Assembly: GCF_015644585.1 (NCBI RefSeq)
Contig: NZ_JADOBI010000008.1
Coordinates: forward strand, 62,001 to 126,000
Reading direction: 5' to 3'
From: Rahnella laticis
Lineage (GTDB): Bacteria; Pseudomonadota; Gammaproteobacteria; Enterobacterales; Enterobacteriaceae
Length of the DNA: 64,000 nt
Shown: positions 10,023 through 21,112 of the stretch, piece after piece
Position numbering within the stretch: the first letter of the stretch is position 1
Layout: each line of letters starts with the position of its first letter
Notes under the pieces: generated by a model
Told to the model about the DNA's origin: nothing
What the model saw: the letters and a program-made list of their open reading frames with translations, nothing else
Databases searched by the model: none
Translations under genes and position numbers: made by a program

Positions 10023-10038
10023 TGTGAAACAACTCACG
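10023..10038 (+). promoter_or_regulatory. CRP site upstream of dadA
   Basis: TGTGA-N6-TCACG matches the CRP consensus (TGTGA-N6-TCACA) at 9 of 10 half-site positions, about 95 bp before the dadA start. E. coli dadAX is known to be activated by CRP-cAMP and controlled by Lrp, so the position fits. Confidence 0.75.
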
Positions 10039-10131
10039 GTTATGAACGCCTGTGTTGGCGATTTTTCGCAGTCAGGTTAATTTCCTGTCATCAGAATATT
10101 ATGCTTTGTTTTGTCGTGGAGTGGAGTCGAT

Positions 10132-11433
10132 ATGCGTGTGGTGATTTTAGGCAGTGGTGTGGTCGGTGTCGCCAGTGCATGGTATCTGGCTAAAGCGGGA
10201 CATGATGTGACGGTTATCGATCGTCAGTCCGGGCCTGCGGAAGAAACCAGTGCGGGGAATGCGGGGCAGATCTCACCGGGCTATGCTGCACCGTGGGCGG
10301 CTCCGGGTGTTCCTGTTAAAGCAATCAAATGGATGTTCCAGAAGCATGCGCCGCTGGCAATTCGTCTGGACGGAACCCAGTTCCAGCTGAAATGGATGTG
10401 GCAAATGCTGCGTAACTGCGACATGAACCACTATCAGACCAACAAAAGCCGCATGGTCCGTCTGGCGGAATACAGCCGCGATTGCATGAAGGCGTTGCGC
10501 GAAGAAACCGGTATTCAGTACGAAGGCCGTCAGGGCGGTACGTTGCAATTGTTCCGTACGGCGCAACAGTTTGAGAGCGCGGCGAAAGATATCGCGGTAC
10601 TCGAAGACGCCGGTGTACCGTATCAGTTGCTGGAATCGAGCCAGCTGGCGACGGCAGAACCGGCTCTGGCACAGGTCGCGCACAAGCTGACCGGCGGTCT
10701 GCGTTTGCCTAACGATGAAACCGGCGACTGTCAGTTGTTCACCCGCACGCTGGCGGACATGGCGCGGCAGGCGGGCGTGAAATTCGAATTCAACCGGACG
10801 GTCGATAAACTTCATGTTGAAAACGGCGAGATTACCGGCGTGCAATGTGGCGACGAGCTGGTGAAGGCGGAGGCTTATGTGGTGGCATTCGGTTCTTATT
10901 CCACCGCGCTGCTGGCAGATCTGGTTTCCATTCCGGTGTATCCGCTGAAAGGCTATTCGCTGACAATTCCGATCACTGATCCGGCCTCTGCACCGGTTTC
11001 TACCGTGCTGGATGAGACCTATAAAATTGCGATTACGCGTTTTGATAACCGTATCCGTGTCGGCGGGATGGCGGAAATTGTTGGTTTTAACCTGAAGCTG
11101 GCGCAGGCGCGTCGCGAAACGCTGGAAATGGTGGTTAAAGATCTCTATCCGAACGGCGGCAACGTGGAGGCGGCGACTTTCTGGACAGGCTTGCGCCCGA
11201 TGACGCCTGACGGCACGCCGATTGTGGGCCGTACGCGCATCAAAAATCTGTATCTGAATACCGGCCACGGCACGCTCGGCTGGACAATGGCCTGCGGTTC
11301 CGGTCAGCTGTTATCGGATATTATGTCAGGCGTGACACCGGCTATTCCGTCTGATGATTTATCGGTTGAACGTTACAGCCCCGGTTTTATCGCCCGTCCG
11401 GCTGGCCCGCATAAAATGCATCCGGTGGCTTAA
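10132..11433 (+). CDS. dadA: D-amino acid dehydrogenase small subunit
   Basis: DadA is a membrane-associated FAD enzyme that oxidatively deaminates D-alanine and other D-amino acids, passing electrons to the respiratory chain. The 433-residue protein opens with the FAD-binding motif [11 protein letters not shown] and has the conserved [18 protein letters not shown] segment, with [15 protein letters not shown] near the C-terminus. The ATG at 10132 follows GGAGTGGAG; the extra seven codons upstream are not conserved. It forms an operon with dadX, which begins 72 bases later. Confidence 0.96.
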   Translation: MRVVILGSGVVGVASAWYLAKAGHDVTVIDRQSGPAEETSAGNAGQISPGYAAPWAAPGVPVKAIKWMFQKHAPLAIRLDGTQFQLKWMWQMLRNCDMNHYQTNKSRMVRLAEYSRDCMKALREETGIQYEGRQGGTLQLFRTAQQFESAAKDIAVLEDAGVPYQLLESSQLATAEPALAQVAHKLTGGLRLPNDETGDCQLFTRTLADMARQAGVKFEFNRTVDKLHVENGEITGVQCGDELVKAEAYVVAFGSYSTALLADLVSIPVYPLKGYSLTIPITDPASAPVSTVLDETYKIAITRFDNRIRVGGMAEIVGFNLKLAQARRETLEMVVKDLYPNGGNVEAATFWTGLRPMTPDGTPIVGRTRIKNLYLNTGHGTLGWTMACGSGQLLSDIMSGVTPAIPSDDLSVERYSPGFIARPAGPHKMHPVA

Positions 11434-11505
11434 AAACCGGTTTTCCTTCCTCCGCGCGGTGACTGACGCCGCGCGGGCGTTACTTTGCACTTTGCCGGAG
11501 CTGGT

Positions 11506-12579
11506 ATGCCTCGCCCGATTTCAGCCACATTATCTCTGTCTGCGTTATCCCAAAATCTCAATGTTATCCGCGGTTTTGCCCCCAACAGCAAAGTCTGGTC
11601 TGTGGTGAAAGCCAACGGATACGGCCACGGAATCTCACGTATCTGGAAAAGCCTGTCGGCCACGGAGGGTTTCGCATTACTCGATTTCAACGAAGCAATA
11701 TTACTGCGTGAATCCGGCTGGCAGGGGCCGATCCTGCTGCTGGAAGGCTTCTTTTCTCCCGCTGATTTAATCACGATTGACCACTATCGCCTGACGACGT
11801 CTGTACACAGCGACTGGCAAATTCAGGCGCTGGCGCAGGCAAACCTCAGCCAGCCGGTGAGTGTTTATCTGAAAGTGAACAGCGGTATGAACCGTCTGGG
11901 ATTTGCACCGGCGCGCGTCAGCGATGTCTGGCATCAGCTGCGTGAGCTGAAGCAGGTCGGGGAAATCACGCTGATGAGTCACTTCGCCACGGCGGACAGC
12001 GTTGAAGGCGTAGATGCGCAGATGGCGGCCGTAAATCTGGCCGGGCAAAATATTTCCGGCCCGCGCTGTCTTGCCAATTCGGCGGCAACACTCTGGCATC
12101 CGTCGACGCATTATGACTGGATCCGTCCGGGGATTATTTTGTACGGCGCATCACCGAGCGGGCAGTGGCAGGACATCGCCCAAACCGGGCTGCAACCGGT
12201 GATGGCGCTGAAAAGTGAACTGATCGCCGTGCAGGCACTTAATGCAGGTGACCGCGTCGGGTATGGCGGGCGTTATCGTGCCGGACAATCTCAGCGTGTG
12301 GGCGTGGTGGCCTGCGGTTATGCCGATGGCTATCCGCGGCATGCGCCTTCCGGCACGCCGGTTTGGGTGGATGGCGTGAGAACAAAAACGGTAGGAACGG
12401 TTTCGATGGATATGCTGGCGGTGGATTTAACGCCGTGTCCGCAGGCACAAATCGGTGCGCCGGTCGAACTGTGGGGCAGTAATCTGCCGGTAGATGATGT
12501 GGCGACGGCTGCCGGTACGCTGGGCTACGAGTTGCTGAGTGCGCTCGCGCCACGCGTACCGGTAAACACCGTCGGGTAA
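11506..12579 (+). CDS. dadX: Catabolic alanine racemase
   Basis: DadX is a PLP-dependent racemase that converts L-alanine to D-alanine for breakdown by DadA. The 357-residue protein begins [11 protein letters not shown], as in E. coli DadX. It carries the PLP lysine in [10 protein letters not shown] (about Lys34), the motif [12 protein letters not shown] and the C-terminal catalytic tyrosine region [16 protein letters not shown] stands five bases before the ATG at 11506. Its place directly behind dadA supports the catabolic DadX assignment rather than the biosynthetic Alr. Confidence 0.94.
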   Translation: MPRPISATLSLSALSQNLNVIRGFAPNSKVWSVVKANGYGHGISRIWKSLSATEGFALLDFNEAILLRESGWQGPILLLEGFFSPADLITIDHYRLTTSVHSDWQIQALAQANLSQPVSVYLKVNSGMNRLGFAPARVSDVWHQLRELKQVGEITLMSHFATADSVEGVDAQMAAVNLAGQNISGPRCLANSAATLWHPSTHYDWIRPGIILYGASPSGQWQDIAQTGLQPVMALKSELIAVQALNAGDRVGYGGRYRAGQSQRVGVVACGYADGYPRHAPSGTPVWVDGVRTKTVGTVSMDMLAVDLTPCPQAQIGAPVELWGSNLPVDDVATAAGTLGYELLSALAPRVPVNTVG

Positions 12580-12585
12580 GGTTTT

Positions 12586-13782
12586 TTAGCTCTCCAGACG
12601 GGTCAGCTGGCCCGTCGATTTCTTACTGGCACGACGCGCCAGCATCGCCAGACATCCTCCCGCCAGCATTACCAGCGCAAGGCTCAGCTTAGGTTGTAAC
12701 GGCAACGCCATCGCAATAAAGCCGAGCAGTGCGCCACCGGCCATCTGCACCGAACCGACCAGCGCAGACGCCACACCGGCTTCACTTGAGAACGGCTCCA
12801 GCGCGTAGCTGGTGGCTGGCCCCATCAGGAACGCTAAACCTGCACAGGCGCTGGCAACCGGCAGCATATACAACCAGGTCGCGGTTTGTTCTGCCGGTGG
12901 CACCAGCGTGATCCCGGCAATCAGCCCCAGACAACCGATAAACATCAGGATACCGCCGGCTTTCAGACACACCGGGCGTCCCACTTTGCGGATAATACGG
13001 TTGGCAATAAAACTCACTGCCATAATCCAGAAGCCGTTTGCACCGAACACAATGGAAAATTCTAACGGTGTGAGGCCTGCGACGTTCATCAGCACGGTCG
13101 GTGCCAGCGAGACATAGGTCAGCGCCATGCCCATCGCACCGGCGTTAACTGCGGCAAAAGTGATGAAACGTGTATCCGACAGGATCCGCGCGTACTGTCG
13201 AAACGGCAGGCCGGAGTTGGTTTGGGTATCCGCCGGGCGGGTTTCCGGCAGTTTGAAAATGACCAGCAGCATGACCGCAACGGTATAGCCGGCCAGCGCC
13301 CAGAACGGCGCACGCCAGCCATAATATTGCGCAATCAGGCCGCCAATCAGCGGCGCAAGCGCGGGGATAATATTGAGCGTTCCGTTGAGGAAACCGTAGG
13401 CGCGAGCGGCATCGTTGCCGCTCATGCGGTCACGCACACCGCTGAAAATTACCACCGACGTACAGCACACGGCCAGCCCCTGAACCACACGGGATAACAG
13501 GAACATCCACGGCGCAACCGACGTGGCCGCGATAATTGCGCCCGCCAGATAAACCACGATGCCGATAATCGCGATCGGGCGACGTCCAAACTTATCCACC
13601 AGCGGACCGGCGACCAGTTGCCCTAATCCCATCACCAGTATGAATAACGAAATCGAAGACTGAATTACCGCTTCGGTGCTTTGCAAACCGAGGGCAATCG
13701 CCGGGATGGCGGGCAGGTACAGGTCGATACCCAGAGGGCCGAGCAATACCAGGCTCAGCAGCAGAAAAAGGAATTTTTGCAT
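12586..13782 (-). CDS. Bcr/CflA-type MFS exporter
   Basis: This is a 12-helix major facilitator of about 398 residues. It has the first-helix motif GIDLYLPAIPAI of the Bcr/CflA drug:proton antiporter subfamily, the loop 2-3 motif GPLVDKFGRRPI, and the helix 5 region PALAPLIGG. The subfamily includes bicyclomycin and multidrug exporters; the substrate is not predictable. The start is uncertain: ATG at 13782 (MQKFLFLLL), ATG at 13791, or GTG at 13794, none with a strong ribosome site. It is convergent with dadX, with only 6 bp between stop codons. Confidence 0.85.
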   Translation of the reverse strand: MQKFLFLLLSLVLLGPLGIDLYLPAIPAIALGLQSTEAVIQSSISLFILVMGLGQLVAGPLVDKFGRRPIAIIGIVVYLAGAIIAATSVAPWMFLLSRVVQGLAVCCTSVVIFSGVRDRMSGNDAARAYGFLNGTLNIIPALAPLIGGLIAQYYGWRAPFWALAGYTVAVMLLVIFKLPETRPADTQTNSGLPFRQYARILSDTRFITFAAVNAGAMGMALTYVSLAPTVLMNVAGLTPLEFSIVFGANGFWIMAVSFIANRIIRKVGRPVCLKAGGILMFIGCLGLIAGITLVPPAEQTATWLYMLPVASACAGLAFLMGPATSYALEPFSSEAGVASALVGSVQMAGGALLGFIAMALPLQPKLSLALVMLAGGCLAMLARRASKKSTGQLTRLES

Positions 13783-13937
13783 TGGAAACATCACTGTCAG
13801 TCAGTCCGGAAGGGGACTAAGGGTAATGATTTCGTTAATGAATGGAAAGTAACTTGTGATTTCAGAGCCGAAAGGGAGACACCGGTAGAATAAACGGACA
13901 CGCAATACGTGCCCGTTACAGAGATTGCCGACAGAAA

Positions 13938-14768
13938 TTACTTTTTCTTCCAGAAATCATCGAACACAGTAATCGGCGGCTGACGTTTATGTTCAGTGCG
14001 CAGATACCAGCCTTCGATAATCGCCGCGACGTTGTCATCCACTTTTTTGCCTTCTAGATAATCGTCGATCAGCTCGTAGGTCACGCCCAGTGCGACTTCA
14101 TCCGGCAGGGAAGGACGGTTTTCTTCCAGATCCGCGGTCGGTGCTTTGGTGTACAGATGCTCCGGGCAGCCCAGCGTTTTGAGCAGTGCTTTACCCTGAC
14201 GTTTGTTCAGGCGGAAAATCGGGTTGATATCCGTGCCGCCGTCGCCGTATTTCGTGAAGAAACCGGTAACGGCTTCGGCTGCGTGATCCGTCCCGACGAC
14301 AACGCCTTTTTTCATCCCGGCGATGCTGTACTGGGCTTTCATTCGCTCACGGGCTTTCTCATTACCTTTGATAAAATCGCTCAGCTCAATGCCAATTTCA
14401 CGTAACGTCGCTTCGCTCGCCAGCACCGCATTTTTAATATTTACGGTCAGAACCTGATCGGGCTGAATAAAAGTGATGGCGTCCTGACAATCGGACTCGT
14501 CAGCCTGCACGCCGTACGGCAAACGCACGGCGATGAACTGGTAATCATCTTCTTTCGTTTCCGCGCGTAATTCGCTAATTGCTGTTTGGCAAAGTTTGCC
14601 GGTAAGAGTAGAATCTTGCCCGCCGCTGATACCCAGAACCAGTGTCCTGATGAACGGATGGGCCAGCAGGTAACTTTTGAGAAAATCGACGCTGACACGG
14701 ATTTCCTTTGCGGCATCGATATGCGGTTTAACGTGCAATGCCTGAATAATCTCTTTTTGTAAAGCCAT
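13938..14768 (-). CDS. nadE: NH3-dependent NAD+ synthetase
   Basis: NadE performs the last step of NAD synthesis, amidating nicotinic acid adenine dinucleotide with ammonia and ATP. The 276-residue protein (E. coli 275) has the N-type ATP pyrophosphatase motif [10 protein letters not shown] near residue 46 and the NaAD-binding segments [33 protein letters not shown] in family order. The ATG at 14768 has a strong GGAGGAG ribosome site; the upstream 14 codons are not conserved. No glutaminase domain is present, which fits the ammonia-using short form. Confidence 0.96.
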   Translation of the reverse strand: MALQKEIIQALHVKPHIDAAKEIRVSVDFLKSYLLAHPFIRTLVLGISGGQDSTLTGKLCQTAISELRAETKEDDYQFIAVRLPYGVQADESDCQDAITFIQPDQVLTVNIKNAVLASEATLREIGIELSDFIKGNEKARERMKAQYSIAGMKKGVVVGTDHAAEAVTGFFTKYGDGGTDINPIFRLNKRQGKALLKTLGCPEHLYTKAPTADLEENRPSLPDEVALGVTYELIDDYLEGKKVDDNVAAIIEGWYLRTEHKRQPPITVFDDFWKKK

Positions 14769-15234
14769 GACCACTCCTCCTGAAGGCTGCCTTCGAGGAA
14801 CCCGAGGCAAAAATAAGATGTTATCGGGATAAAACTACCCCGCATCGCTCAAAAGGACAAGATTCAGCGACGAGTTCGGCGGAAATCTGTACGTCGCCGG
14901 CTCGCAAGCTCTCTGACGAGAGCGGCAGGGCAAGAAGTCAGTTTGGCGCACCAGGAATGATTACAGAACTGCATTGAAATAAAAATCAATGAAAGAGAAC
15001 GTAATGATTTTGTATGTTTCTATTGCCGGAAATATATGTCATTCGGAACTATCTAAAAAAGCCGCTTTATTAAGATATCCCGTGCTGAGTGCGTTATATT
15101 TGTTGCGGTAAAAATATTTGTATGTATGTGCCATCGAAACGGAGTTGTCAGGCTTGATTAACGGATCCTAATTAATGGCATAAATCGTGTGGTCTACTCT
15201 CGTTATTTGCCTTAAGTCTTATTGGGGAAACAAA
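14769..15234. other. Intergenic stretch between nadE and ydiY
   Basis: About 465 bp separate the divergent nadE and ydiY genes. The part at 14850-14940 is GC-rich with several short inverted repeats, and 14950-15130 is AT-rich. No reading frame with a ribosome site, no known small RNA and no E. coli osmE-like gene was recognised. Confidence 0.5.
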
Positions 15235-15999
15235 ATGTTTTTTCGGGTTGTACGTCGTTTACCAGCTTGTGCCGTAATTTGCGGTGCAGCGCTGTATAGT
15301 ATTTCAAGCCTTGCAGACACCACCATTTTCACTGCGCTCGATGATCCTGCTCAGGCGAAGAAGCCTTTCGTAGGCAATGTGCAGGCGGGTTACAGTGCAC
15401 AAACCGGTAACACCAGCAACTCCACGCTGAATGCTGATACCACCATGACCTGGTTTGATACCAACACGGCTTACAGCCTGTGGGGTTCTGCGCGTAACAC
15501 TTCTTCTTCCGGTGTCCGTTCATCCGAGAAGTATCAGGCGGGCGGTCGTACCCGTTATAATCTGGATAACGCGAACTACGTCTTTGGTCAGGCGAGCTGG
15601 TTGAGCGACCGTTATAACGGCTATCGCGCGCGCGATGTCGCAACCATCGGTTACGGTCGTCAGATCTGGAGCGGTCCGGTTCATACGCTGAATCTGGAAG
15701 CCGGTCCGGGTGTTCGTCACGATGAATTCGAGCAGGGCGGCCACCAGACCCGCGCTCTGGCCTACGGTTCAGGGACTTACGGTTATCAGATCAGCGATAC
15801 CGCACGTTTCACGCAGGGCTTCTCCGTATTAGCCAACGATGAAACCACGCTGAACTCAGAAACGGCGCTGACTGTTGCTATCAATAGCCACTTCTCGCTG
15901 AAAGTTGCGTATGACGTGACTTACAACACCAAACCACCAGCCAGTGCGCCGGATAAAACCGACACCGTCACTTCTGTGAATCTGGTTTACGGCATGTAA
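15235..15999 (+). CDS. ydiY: YdiY family outer-membrane protein (DUF481)
   Basis: The 254-residue protein is collinear with E. coli YdiY: VFT/IFTALDDPAQAKKPF after the signal peptide, then GNVQAGYSAQTGNTSNSTLNADTTMTW and FGQASWLSDRYNGY. It has a signal peptide ending near SSLADT, alternating beta-strand segments and a C-terminal VNLVYGM, in line with a DUF481 outer-membrane beta-barrel. The function of the family is unknown. In E. coli ydiY is acid-induced. The ATG at 15235 follows GGGGAAA; an upstream in-frame start would spoil the signal peptide. Confidence 0.9.
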   Translation: MFFRVVRRLPACAVICGAALYSISSLADTTIFTALDDPAQAKKPFVGNVQAGYSAQTGNTSNSTLNADTTMTWFDTNTAYSLWGSARNTSSSGVRSSEKYQAGGRTRYNLDNANYVFGQASWLSDRYNGYRARDVATIGYGRQIWSGPVHTLNLEAGPGVRHDEFEQGGHQTRALAYGSGTYGYQISDTARFTQGFSVLANDETTLNSETALTVAINSHFSLKVAYDVTYNTKPPASAPDKTDTVTSVNLVYGM

Positions 16000-16024
16000 T
16001 TTCCTTCGCGGAATTATCGAAAAG

Positions 16025-16053
16025 GCCAGGGGAGAGATCCTCTGGCTTTTTTT
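16025..16053 (+). terminator. ydiY terminator
   Basis: GCCAGGGGA and TCCTCTGGC form a nine-bp stem with one G-U pair, followed by seven T, 25 bases after the ydiY stop. Confidence 0.9.
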
Positions 16054-16074
16054 ATGCACCGGGCCGTTCTGACC

Positions 16075-16266
16075 TTAAATATAATGACTCACCTGAGTCT
16101 CAATTCTTGCCGCTGTGGTTTTAAATTCTTTTGCCAGTAAAGCAATAAACGCATCGCGGTCGATATGCTCTACCTTTCCCTCGTGATAACCCTCTGAATA
16201 TGAAACATAAAGCCCGTCTTTGAACCCGATCTCTACAGGTTTATCTTCAATACGAATTTTTTCCAT
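16075..16266 (-). CDS. Small hypothetical protein, 63 residues
   Basis: The reading frame starts MEKIRIEDKPVEIGFKDG and ends in IETQVSHYI. A GAGGAA ribosome site lies eight bases before the ATG at 16266, better than that of the upstream in-frame ATG at 16299. The protein is charged, with no signal peptide or membrane helix. I do not recognise its family. It is convergent with ydiY. About 210 bp separate it from yeaH upstream, so it probably has its own promoter. Confidence 0.55.
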   Translation of the reverse strand: MEKIRIEDKPVEIGFKDGLYVSYSEGYHEGKVEHIDRDAFIALLAKEFKTTAARIETQVSHYI

Positions 16267-16478
16267 AATGTATTCCTCAACCTTTTGTTTAAACAACAAT
16301 AAAAGAAGGCAACATCACAGGTGATTGGGGTCTTAAAATTATGGAAGATAGTGTGACGCCGGACGGGAACGTAATCTGTGATCGTGGGCGAATAACCTTA
16401 TGCGTAGCAGGTTCTTATGCGGATAATACCCGCAAAAAAGCCGGCGAGGATTGCCGGCTTTTTAATTAACGTCGAACA

Positions 16479-17753
16479 TTAACTGTTCTCAGTTTGCTTA
16501 TGGAAGAGTTCCCGGAAGACCGGATAAATATCTTCCTGTTCGCGGATATGCTGCATGGCAAAATTATCGAATTTCTCCTGCAACACTTCGTATTCACGCC
16601 ACAGCGTCTGGTGGGCGCGGCGGGTGATTTCGATATAGCTGTAATAACGCACCATCGGCAGGATCTTCTGTGCCAGAAGCTGGTGGCACAGAGGGGAATC
16701 GTCAGCCCAGTTATCGCCATCGGAAGCCTGCGCGGCATAAATATTCCACTGCGCCGGGTCATAGCGTTCCTGAATGACTTCATCCATCAGTTTCAGCGCG
16801 CTTGAAACGATGGTCCCACCGGTTTCCTGCGAGTAGAAGAACTCCTGTTCATCCACTTCTTTGGCTTGTGTATGGTGACGGATATAGACCACGTCGACGT
16901 TTTTATATGTCCGGCTCAGGAACAGATAGAGCAGAATATAGAAACGTTTGGCCATGTCTTTGGTTGCCTGATCCATGGAACCGGAGACATCCATCAGACA
17001 GAACATCACGGCCTGGCTGGAGGGCTCAGGGCGACGCTCGTAGTTGCGATAACGTAAATCAAAGGTGTCGATGAACGGCGTTTTGGCGATTTTCGCCCGC
17101 AACTCGGCGATTTCTTTACGCAGCCGTTCTTCTTCCAGTAATTGTGCCGGTTCACTGTGTTCGACCTCGGTCAGCGTCGATTCCAGTTCACGCAGCTCCC
17201 GTTTTTTCCCCGCGGTCATCGCCGTGCGGCGAGCCAGGGAATTTTGCAAAGAGCGCACCACACTGATATTCGCCGGTACGCCGTTAGACGTATAACCGGA
17301 GCGGTGGGTTTTGAATTCAGTCAGCTGCTTATGCTGATTTTTTCTCAGATTAGGAAGCGCCAAATCTTCAAACAGCAGATCGAGATATTCGTCTTTGGAG
17401 ATCTGGAAAGAAAACTCGTCTTCCCCTTCACCGTCCTGACTGGCTTCGCCCTGACCACTGCCGCCGCCACCGCCCCCTTGCGGTCGTTCGATACGGTCAT
17501 TCTGCACAAAGTGGTCATTGCCGGGGTGAACACGGTGGCGTAAGCCACCGCGGCCCTGATGGAACATGGGTTCGTTGATATCTGCATTGGGAATCGAAAC
17601 CGACTCCCCGCTGTCCACGTCGGTAACCGAACGCTTGTTAATGGCCTCGGCAATCGACTGTTTGATTTGCGACTTATAGCGACGCAAGAAGCGCTGGCGG
17701 TTCACCGCGCTCTTGTTTTTGCCATTCAGCCGTCGGTCAATAAAATACGTCAT
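16479..17753 (-). CDS. yeaH: YeaH/DUF444 protein
   Basis: The 424-residue protein matches E. coli YeaH (427 residues), starting [22 protein letters not shown]. It has a glycine-rich linker (about residues 89-100) and a von Willebrand A-like region with the MIDAS-type motif DVSGSM near residue 249. It is co-transcribed downstream of the kinase gene yeaG with 34 bases between them. YeaG and YeaH work together in adaptation to nitrogen starvation in E. coli; the biochemical role of YeaH is unknown. The ATG at 17753 is chosen by homology. Confidence 0.93.
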   Translation of the reverse strand: MTYFIDRRLNGKNKSAVNRQRFLRRYKSQIKQSIAEAINKRSVTDVDSGESVSIPNADINEPMFHQGRGGLRHRVHPGNDHFVQNDRIERPQGGGGGGSGQGEASQDGEGEDEFSFQISKDEYLDLLFEDLALPNLRKNQHKQLTEFKTHRSGYTSNGVPANISVVRSLQNSLARRTAMTAGKKRELRELESTLTEVEHSEPAQLLEEERLRKEIAELRAKIAKTPFIDTFDLRYRNYERRPEPSSQAVMFCLMDVSGSMDQATKDMAKRFYILLYLFLSRTYKNVDVVYIRHHTQAKEVDEQEFFYSQETGGTIVSSALKLMDEVIQERYDPAQWNIYAAQASDGDNWADDSPLCHQLLAQKILPMVRYYSYIEITRRAHQTLWREYEVLQEKFDNFAMQHIREQEDIYPVFRELFHKQTENS

Positions 17754-17787
17754 ATTTCCCCCAAACGACGTTGCCAACGATCCCCTG

Positions 17788-19722
17788 TTACGAGGATTTT
17801 CTTACGCGCAGATACCATTCACACAGCAGGCGAACCTGTTTGCGTGTATATCCTTTCTCCATCATTCTGTCGACAAAATCATCATGTTTCTTCTGTTCAT
17901 CGGTCGACGTCTTGGCGTTAAACGAGATAACCGGCAGTAATTCCTCGGTATTTGAGAACATTTTTTTCTCAATAACCGTGCGCAGTTTTTCGTAACTGGT
18001 CCAGTTTGGATTGCGGCCGCTGTTGTTGGCGCGGGCACGCAGCACGAAGTTGACGATTTCGTTACGGAAATCTTTTGGATTACTGATCCCCGCCGGTTTT
18101 TCGATTTTTTCCAGCTCTGCGTTCAGGGATTCACGGTCAAACAACTGGCCGGTATCCGGGTCGCGGTATTCCTGATCCTGGATCCAGAAGTCAGCGTAGG
18201 TGACATAACGGTCGAAAATGTTTTGCCCGTACTCTGAATAGGACTCCAGATAAGCGGTCTGGATCTCTTTGCCGATGAATTCAGCGTATTTCGGGATCAG
18301 ATAGCCTTTCAGGTGTTCCAGATATTTTTCCGCGATGTCCTGCGGGAATTGCTCGCGCTCGATTTGCTGTTCCAGAACATAGAACAGATGGACCGGGTTG
18401 GCGGCGACTTCCACATGATCAAAGTTGAACACGCGGGACAGAATTTTAAACGCGAAACGCGTCGACAGCCCGTTCATGCCTTCGTCCACGTCCGCATAAT
18501 CGCGGTATTCCTGATAGGACTTGGCTTTCGGATCGGTGTCTTTCAGGCTTTCGCCGTCATAGACGCGCATTTTGGAATAGCTGCTGGAGTTCTCCGGCGT
18601 TTTCAGACGCGAAAGAATGGAGAATCGGGCCAGCGTTTCTAACGTGCCCGGCGCGCAAGGAGCATGCGCCAGTTCACTGTTGCTGAGCAGTTTGTCGTAG
18701 ATTTTCATCTCTTCAGAAACGCGCAGGCAATAAGGCACTTTGACGATGTAGACACGGTCAAGGAACGCTTCATTATTCTTGTTGTTGCGGAACGTCACCC
18801 ATTCAGATTCGTTGGAGTGCGCCAGAATAATGCCGTTGAACGGCAGGGCAGAGATCCCCTCAGTCCCGTTATAGTTACCTTCTTGTGTGGCGGTCAGCAG
18901 CGGATGCAGCACTTTAATCGGTGCCTTAAACATCTCGACGAATTCCATCACACCCTGGTTTGCGCGGCAAAGTGCACCGGAATAACCGTAAGCGTCCGGA
19001 TCGTTTTGCGCGTGGTTTTCCAGCTTACGGATATCTACTTTCCCGACCAGCGCGGAGATGTCCTGATTGTTTTCATCGCCAGGCTCAGTTTTGGCGATAG
19101 CAATTTGTTCGAGAATTGACGGCCAGACTTTCACGACTCTGAATTTCGTGATGTCACCGCCAAATTCGTGCAGACGTTTTGCCGCCCACGGCGACATGAT
19201 GGTGCCCAGATAGCGCGGAGGAATGTTGTATTCTTTTTCGAGAATATGCGCATCTTCCTGCGGATTAAACAGGCACAGCGGATGATCGTTTACCGGGCTG
19301 CGTTCGCCGTTGGCGCTCAGCACATAAATCGGTACACGTTGCATCAGGGATTTCAGCCGTTCGGCCAGTGACGATTTACCGCCACCCACCGGGCCCAGTA
19401 AATAGAGGATTTGTTTCTTTTCTTCCAGCCCCTGCGCGGCGTGTTTCAGATAGGAGACGATCTGCTCGATGGCCTCTTCCATGCCGTAAAATTCTTCAAA
19501 TGCAGGGTAACGTGCAACAACACGGTTCGAGAATAAACGCGACAGGCGTGGTTCAAGCGCGGTATCTACCATCACTGGTTCACCGATTGCCATCAACAGA
19601 CGTTCCGCCGCATTGACATAAGCACTGCGATCTTGCCGTGCAATGGTAAGAAATTCCTGCAGTGTGAACTCTTCGTCCTTGGCAGCCTCATAGCGCTGGC
19701 GATAATGGTCAAATATGTTCAT
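17788..19722 (-). CDS. yeaG: PrkA-type serine protein kinase YeaG
   Basis: The protein has 644 residues, the same length as E. coli YeaG, and starts [19 protein letters not shown]. An AAA-like PrkA domain carries the Walker A motif GPVGGGKSS at residues 110-118, and the C-terminal region contains the PrkA kinase domain. E. coli YeaG is an RpoS- and NtrC-linked kinase that affects the response to sustained nitrogen starvation. It is the first gene of the yeaGH operon; a near-consensus sigma-54 promoter lies about 125 bp upstream. Confidence 0.95.
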   Translation of the reverse strand: MNIFDHYRQRYEAAKDEEFTLQEFLTIARQDRSAYVNAAERLLMAIGEPVMVDTALEPRLSRLFSNRVVARYPAFEEFYGMEEAIEQIVSYLKHAAQGLEEKKQILYLLGPVGGGKSSLAERLKSLMQRVPIYVLSANGERSPVNDHPLCLFNPQEDAHILEKEYNIPPRYLGTIMSPWAAKRLHEFGGDITKFRVVKVWPSILEQIAIAKTEPGDENNQDISALVGKVDIRKLENHAQNDPDAYGYSGALCRANQGVMEFVEMFKAPIKVLHPLLTATQEGNYNGTEGISALPFNGIILAHSNESEWVTFRNNKNNEAFLDRVYIVKVPYCLRVSEEMKIYDKLLSNSELAHAPCAPGTLETLARFSILSRLKTPENSSSYSKMRVYDGESLKDTDPKAKSYQEYRDYADVDEGMNGLSTRFAFKILSRVFNFDHVEVAANPVHLFYVLEQQIEREQFPQDIAEKYLEHLKGYLIPKYAEFIGKEIQTAYLESYSEYGQNIFDRYVTYADFWIQDQEYRDPDTGQLFDRESLNAELEKIEKPAGISNPKDFRNEIVNFVLRARANNSGRNPNWTSYEKLRTVIEKKMFSNTEELLPVISFNAKTSTDEQKKHDDFVDRMMEKGYTRKQVRLLCEWYLRVRKSS

Positions 19723-19845
19723 ACGATGCCCGTCCTTCGTTATTTTACCTTTCGTTTTGAAGCGTTAGCGCAACCTCAAAGACTTGGGTATAGCACAGGT
19801 TAATGAGAGCTAAGCCCCCGGAAGAAAGATCTCCCACCTGAATAC

Positions 19846-19862
19846 AGCAACCCTTATGCCAA
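19846..19862 (-). promoter_or_regulatory. Sigma-54 promoter of yeaGH
   Basis: Read on the minus strand the site is TTGGCAT-AAGGG-TTGCT. Against the consensus TGGCAC-N5-TTGCW only the C at the end of the -24 element is changed; the invariant GG and GC are correctly spaced. Transcription would start near 19835, leaving a leader of about 113 bases before yeaG. E. coli yeaGH is known to be NtrC/sigma-54 dependent, which supports the call. No clear NtrC dimer site was found by eye upstream. Confidence 0.75.
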
Positions 19863-20242
19863 CTTGCAGAACCCCTTTGACGCTGACAGTTGCGATGATT
19901 TGAAAACTGTCATAAATCGGTGGGACGGGCGACCGTTCAGGCTAAGTCTTTCATCTATTTATAAGCGTAGTTTGGCATTAGAAAAATTTCCTCTCTGGTT
20001 TTGCCGTTTTTTAAGTCATTTCAATGACTCAGTTGTCCGGAATGCTCTGAAAAGCCTTGCAGGACGTGCCTTACAGACCGGAAGTTGTTTCTTTAGTCAT
20101 TTTTATTTCATATTTTGCAGATAAATTGTGCGATCGCTTCGATTTTTCAGGGTAAGGTTTTTTAGAGAACGAGAAATGCTAAGCGCGACCCTTACGCTTC
20201 ATTTACACTACCGACGATTTTTTACTTAATGGAATTAAGACA
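19863..20242. other. Intergenic region between yeaG and mipA promoters
   Basis: This 380-bp stretch would hold the activator sites for the yeaG sigma-54 promoter and the mipA promoter. An 86-codon frame (19864-20124) has no ribosome site and no recognisable protein. No other element could be assigned. Confidence 0.5.
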
Positions 20243-20992
20243 ATGAAGATTTTGAACCTCAAAACACTGTCCATCGTGGGCTCGGCAGTGCTTTTCAGTC
20301 ATGCAGCTGTCGCAGGAACCTGGTCACTCGGCGCTTCGGCTCTGGGGGATGTCAACGCATACCGTGGTTATGACAATAAGATTTTACCCGTGCCGATCGT
20401 GTCTTACGACAGTGACGATTTCTATTTCAAATCACTGACTGCGGGCTACTATCTCTGGAAAGACAGCAGCAACAAATTCAGCGTTACCGCAACTTATATT
20501 CCATTCGGTTTTGATCCCGACGACTCTGACGATCACCAGATGAAACGCCTGAACAAACGTCGCGGCACACTGATGGGCGGTCTGGCATATTCACATGTTG
20601 AAGACTGGGGTACGCTGCGTGCAACGTTTAACGGTGATGTGCTCAATAACAGCAATGGCCTGGTCGCCGATGCGGCTTATCTGTATCCGATTCATCAGGA
20701 CAACTGGGCGCTGGTTCCTGGTTTTGGTGTCATGTGGAACAGCAGCAACCAGAATGATTACTACTATGGCGTCACCAAAGGCGAATCGCGTCGCAGTGGT
20801 CTGAGCAGCTATTCTGCCGATGACAGCTTCAGTCCTTACGCCGAGATTTCCGCTCGTTATAACTTTACCCGCGACTGGCAGGGCTTCTTCACCGGCCGTT
20901 ACATCCGTTTAGCGGATGAAGTGAAAGACAGCCCGATGGTAGATAAATCTTATACCGCGATTGTCTGGACCGGCGTGACTTACAGCTTTTAA
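20243..20992 (+). CDS. mipA: MltA-interacting protein MipA
   Basis: MipA/OmpV is an outer-membrane scaffold that in E. coli links the transglycosylase MltA with PBP1B. The 249-residue protein has a clear signal peptide ending SHAAVA and a beta-barrel body with the OmpV-type YRGYDNKILPVPIVSYDSDDFYF segment and a C-terminal GVTYSF ending in Phe, as outer-membrane proteins do. It is followed by yeaE on the same strand, the order found in E. coli. Confidence 0.92.
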   Translation: MKILNLKTLSIVGSAVLFSHAAVAGTWSLGASALGDVNAYRGYDNKILPVPIVSYDSDDFYFKSLTAGYYLWKDSSNKFSVTATYIPFGFDPDDSDDHQMKRLNKRRGTLMGGLAYSHVEDWGTLRATFNGDVLNNSNGLVADAAYLYPIHQDNWALVPGFGVMWNSSNQNDYYYGVTKGESRRSGLSSYSADDSFSPYAEISARYNFTRDWQGFFTGRYIRLADEVKDSPMVDKSYTAIVWTGVTYSF

Positions 20993-21030
20993 TTAAGCGG
21001 GCACTTTTCTGGTGCGCAGTCTGCACATTC

Positions 21031-21049
21031 ATGGGGCGTTTCGCCCCAT
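21031..21049 (+). terminator. Possible weak terminator after mipA
   Basis: ATGGGGCG-TTT-CGCCCCAT is a perfect 8-bp stem 40 bases after the mipA stop, but it lacks a T tract. It may only stabilise the mRNA end or attenuate into yeaE. Confidence 0.4.
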
Positions 21050-21112
21050 TTGCACATTTATAGTTCATCACGAGTTCATCACTTATTTTGCAGACCCGAC
21101 AGGAGGAAACAG

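Noticed and set aside
19864-20124. 86-codon frame upstream of mipA
   Set aside because: No ribosome site, no recognisable protein, and it overlaps the yeaG promoter region.
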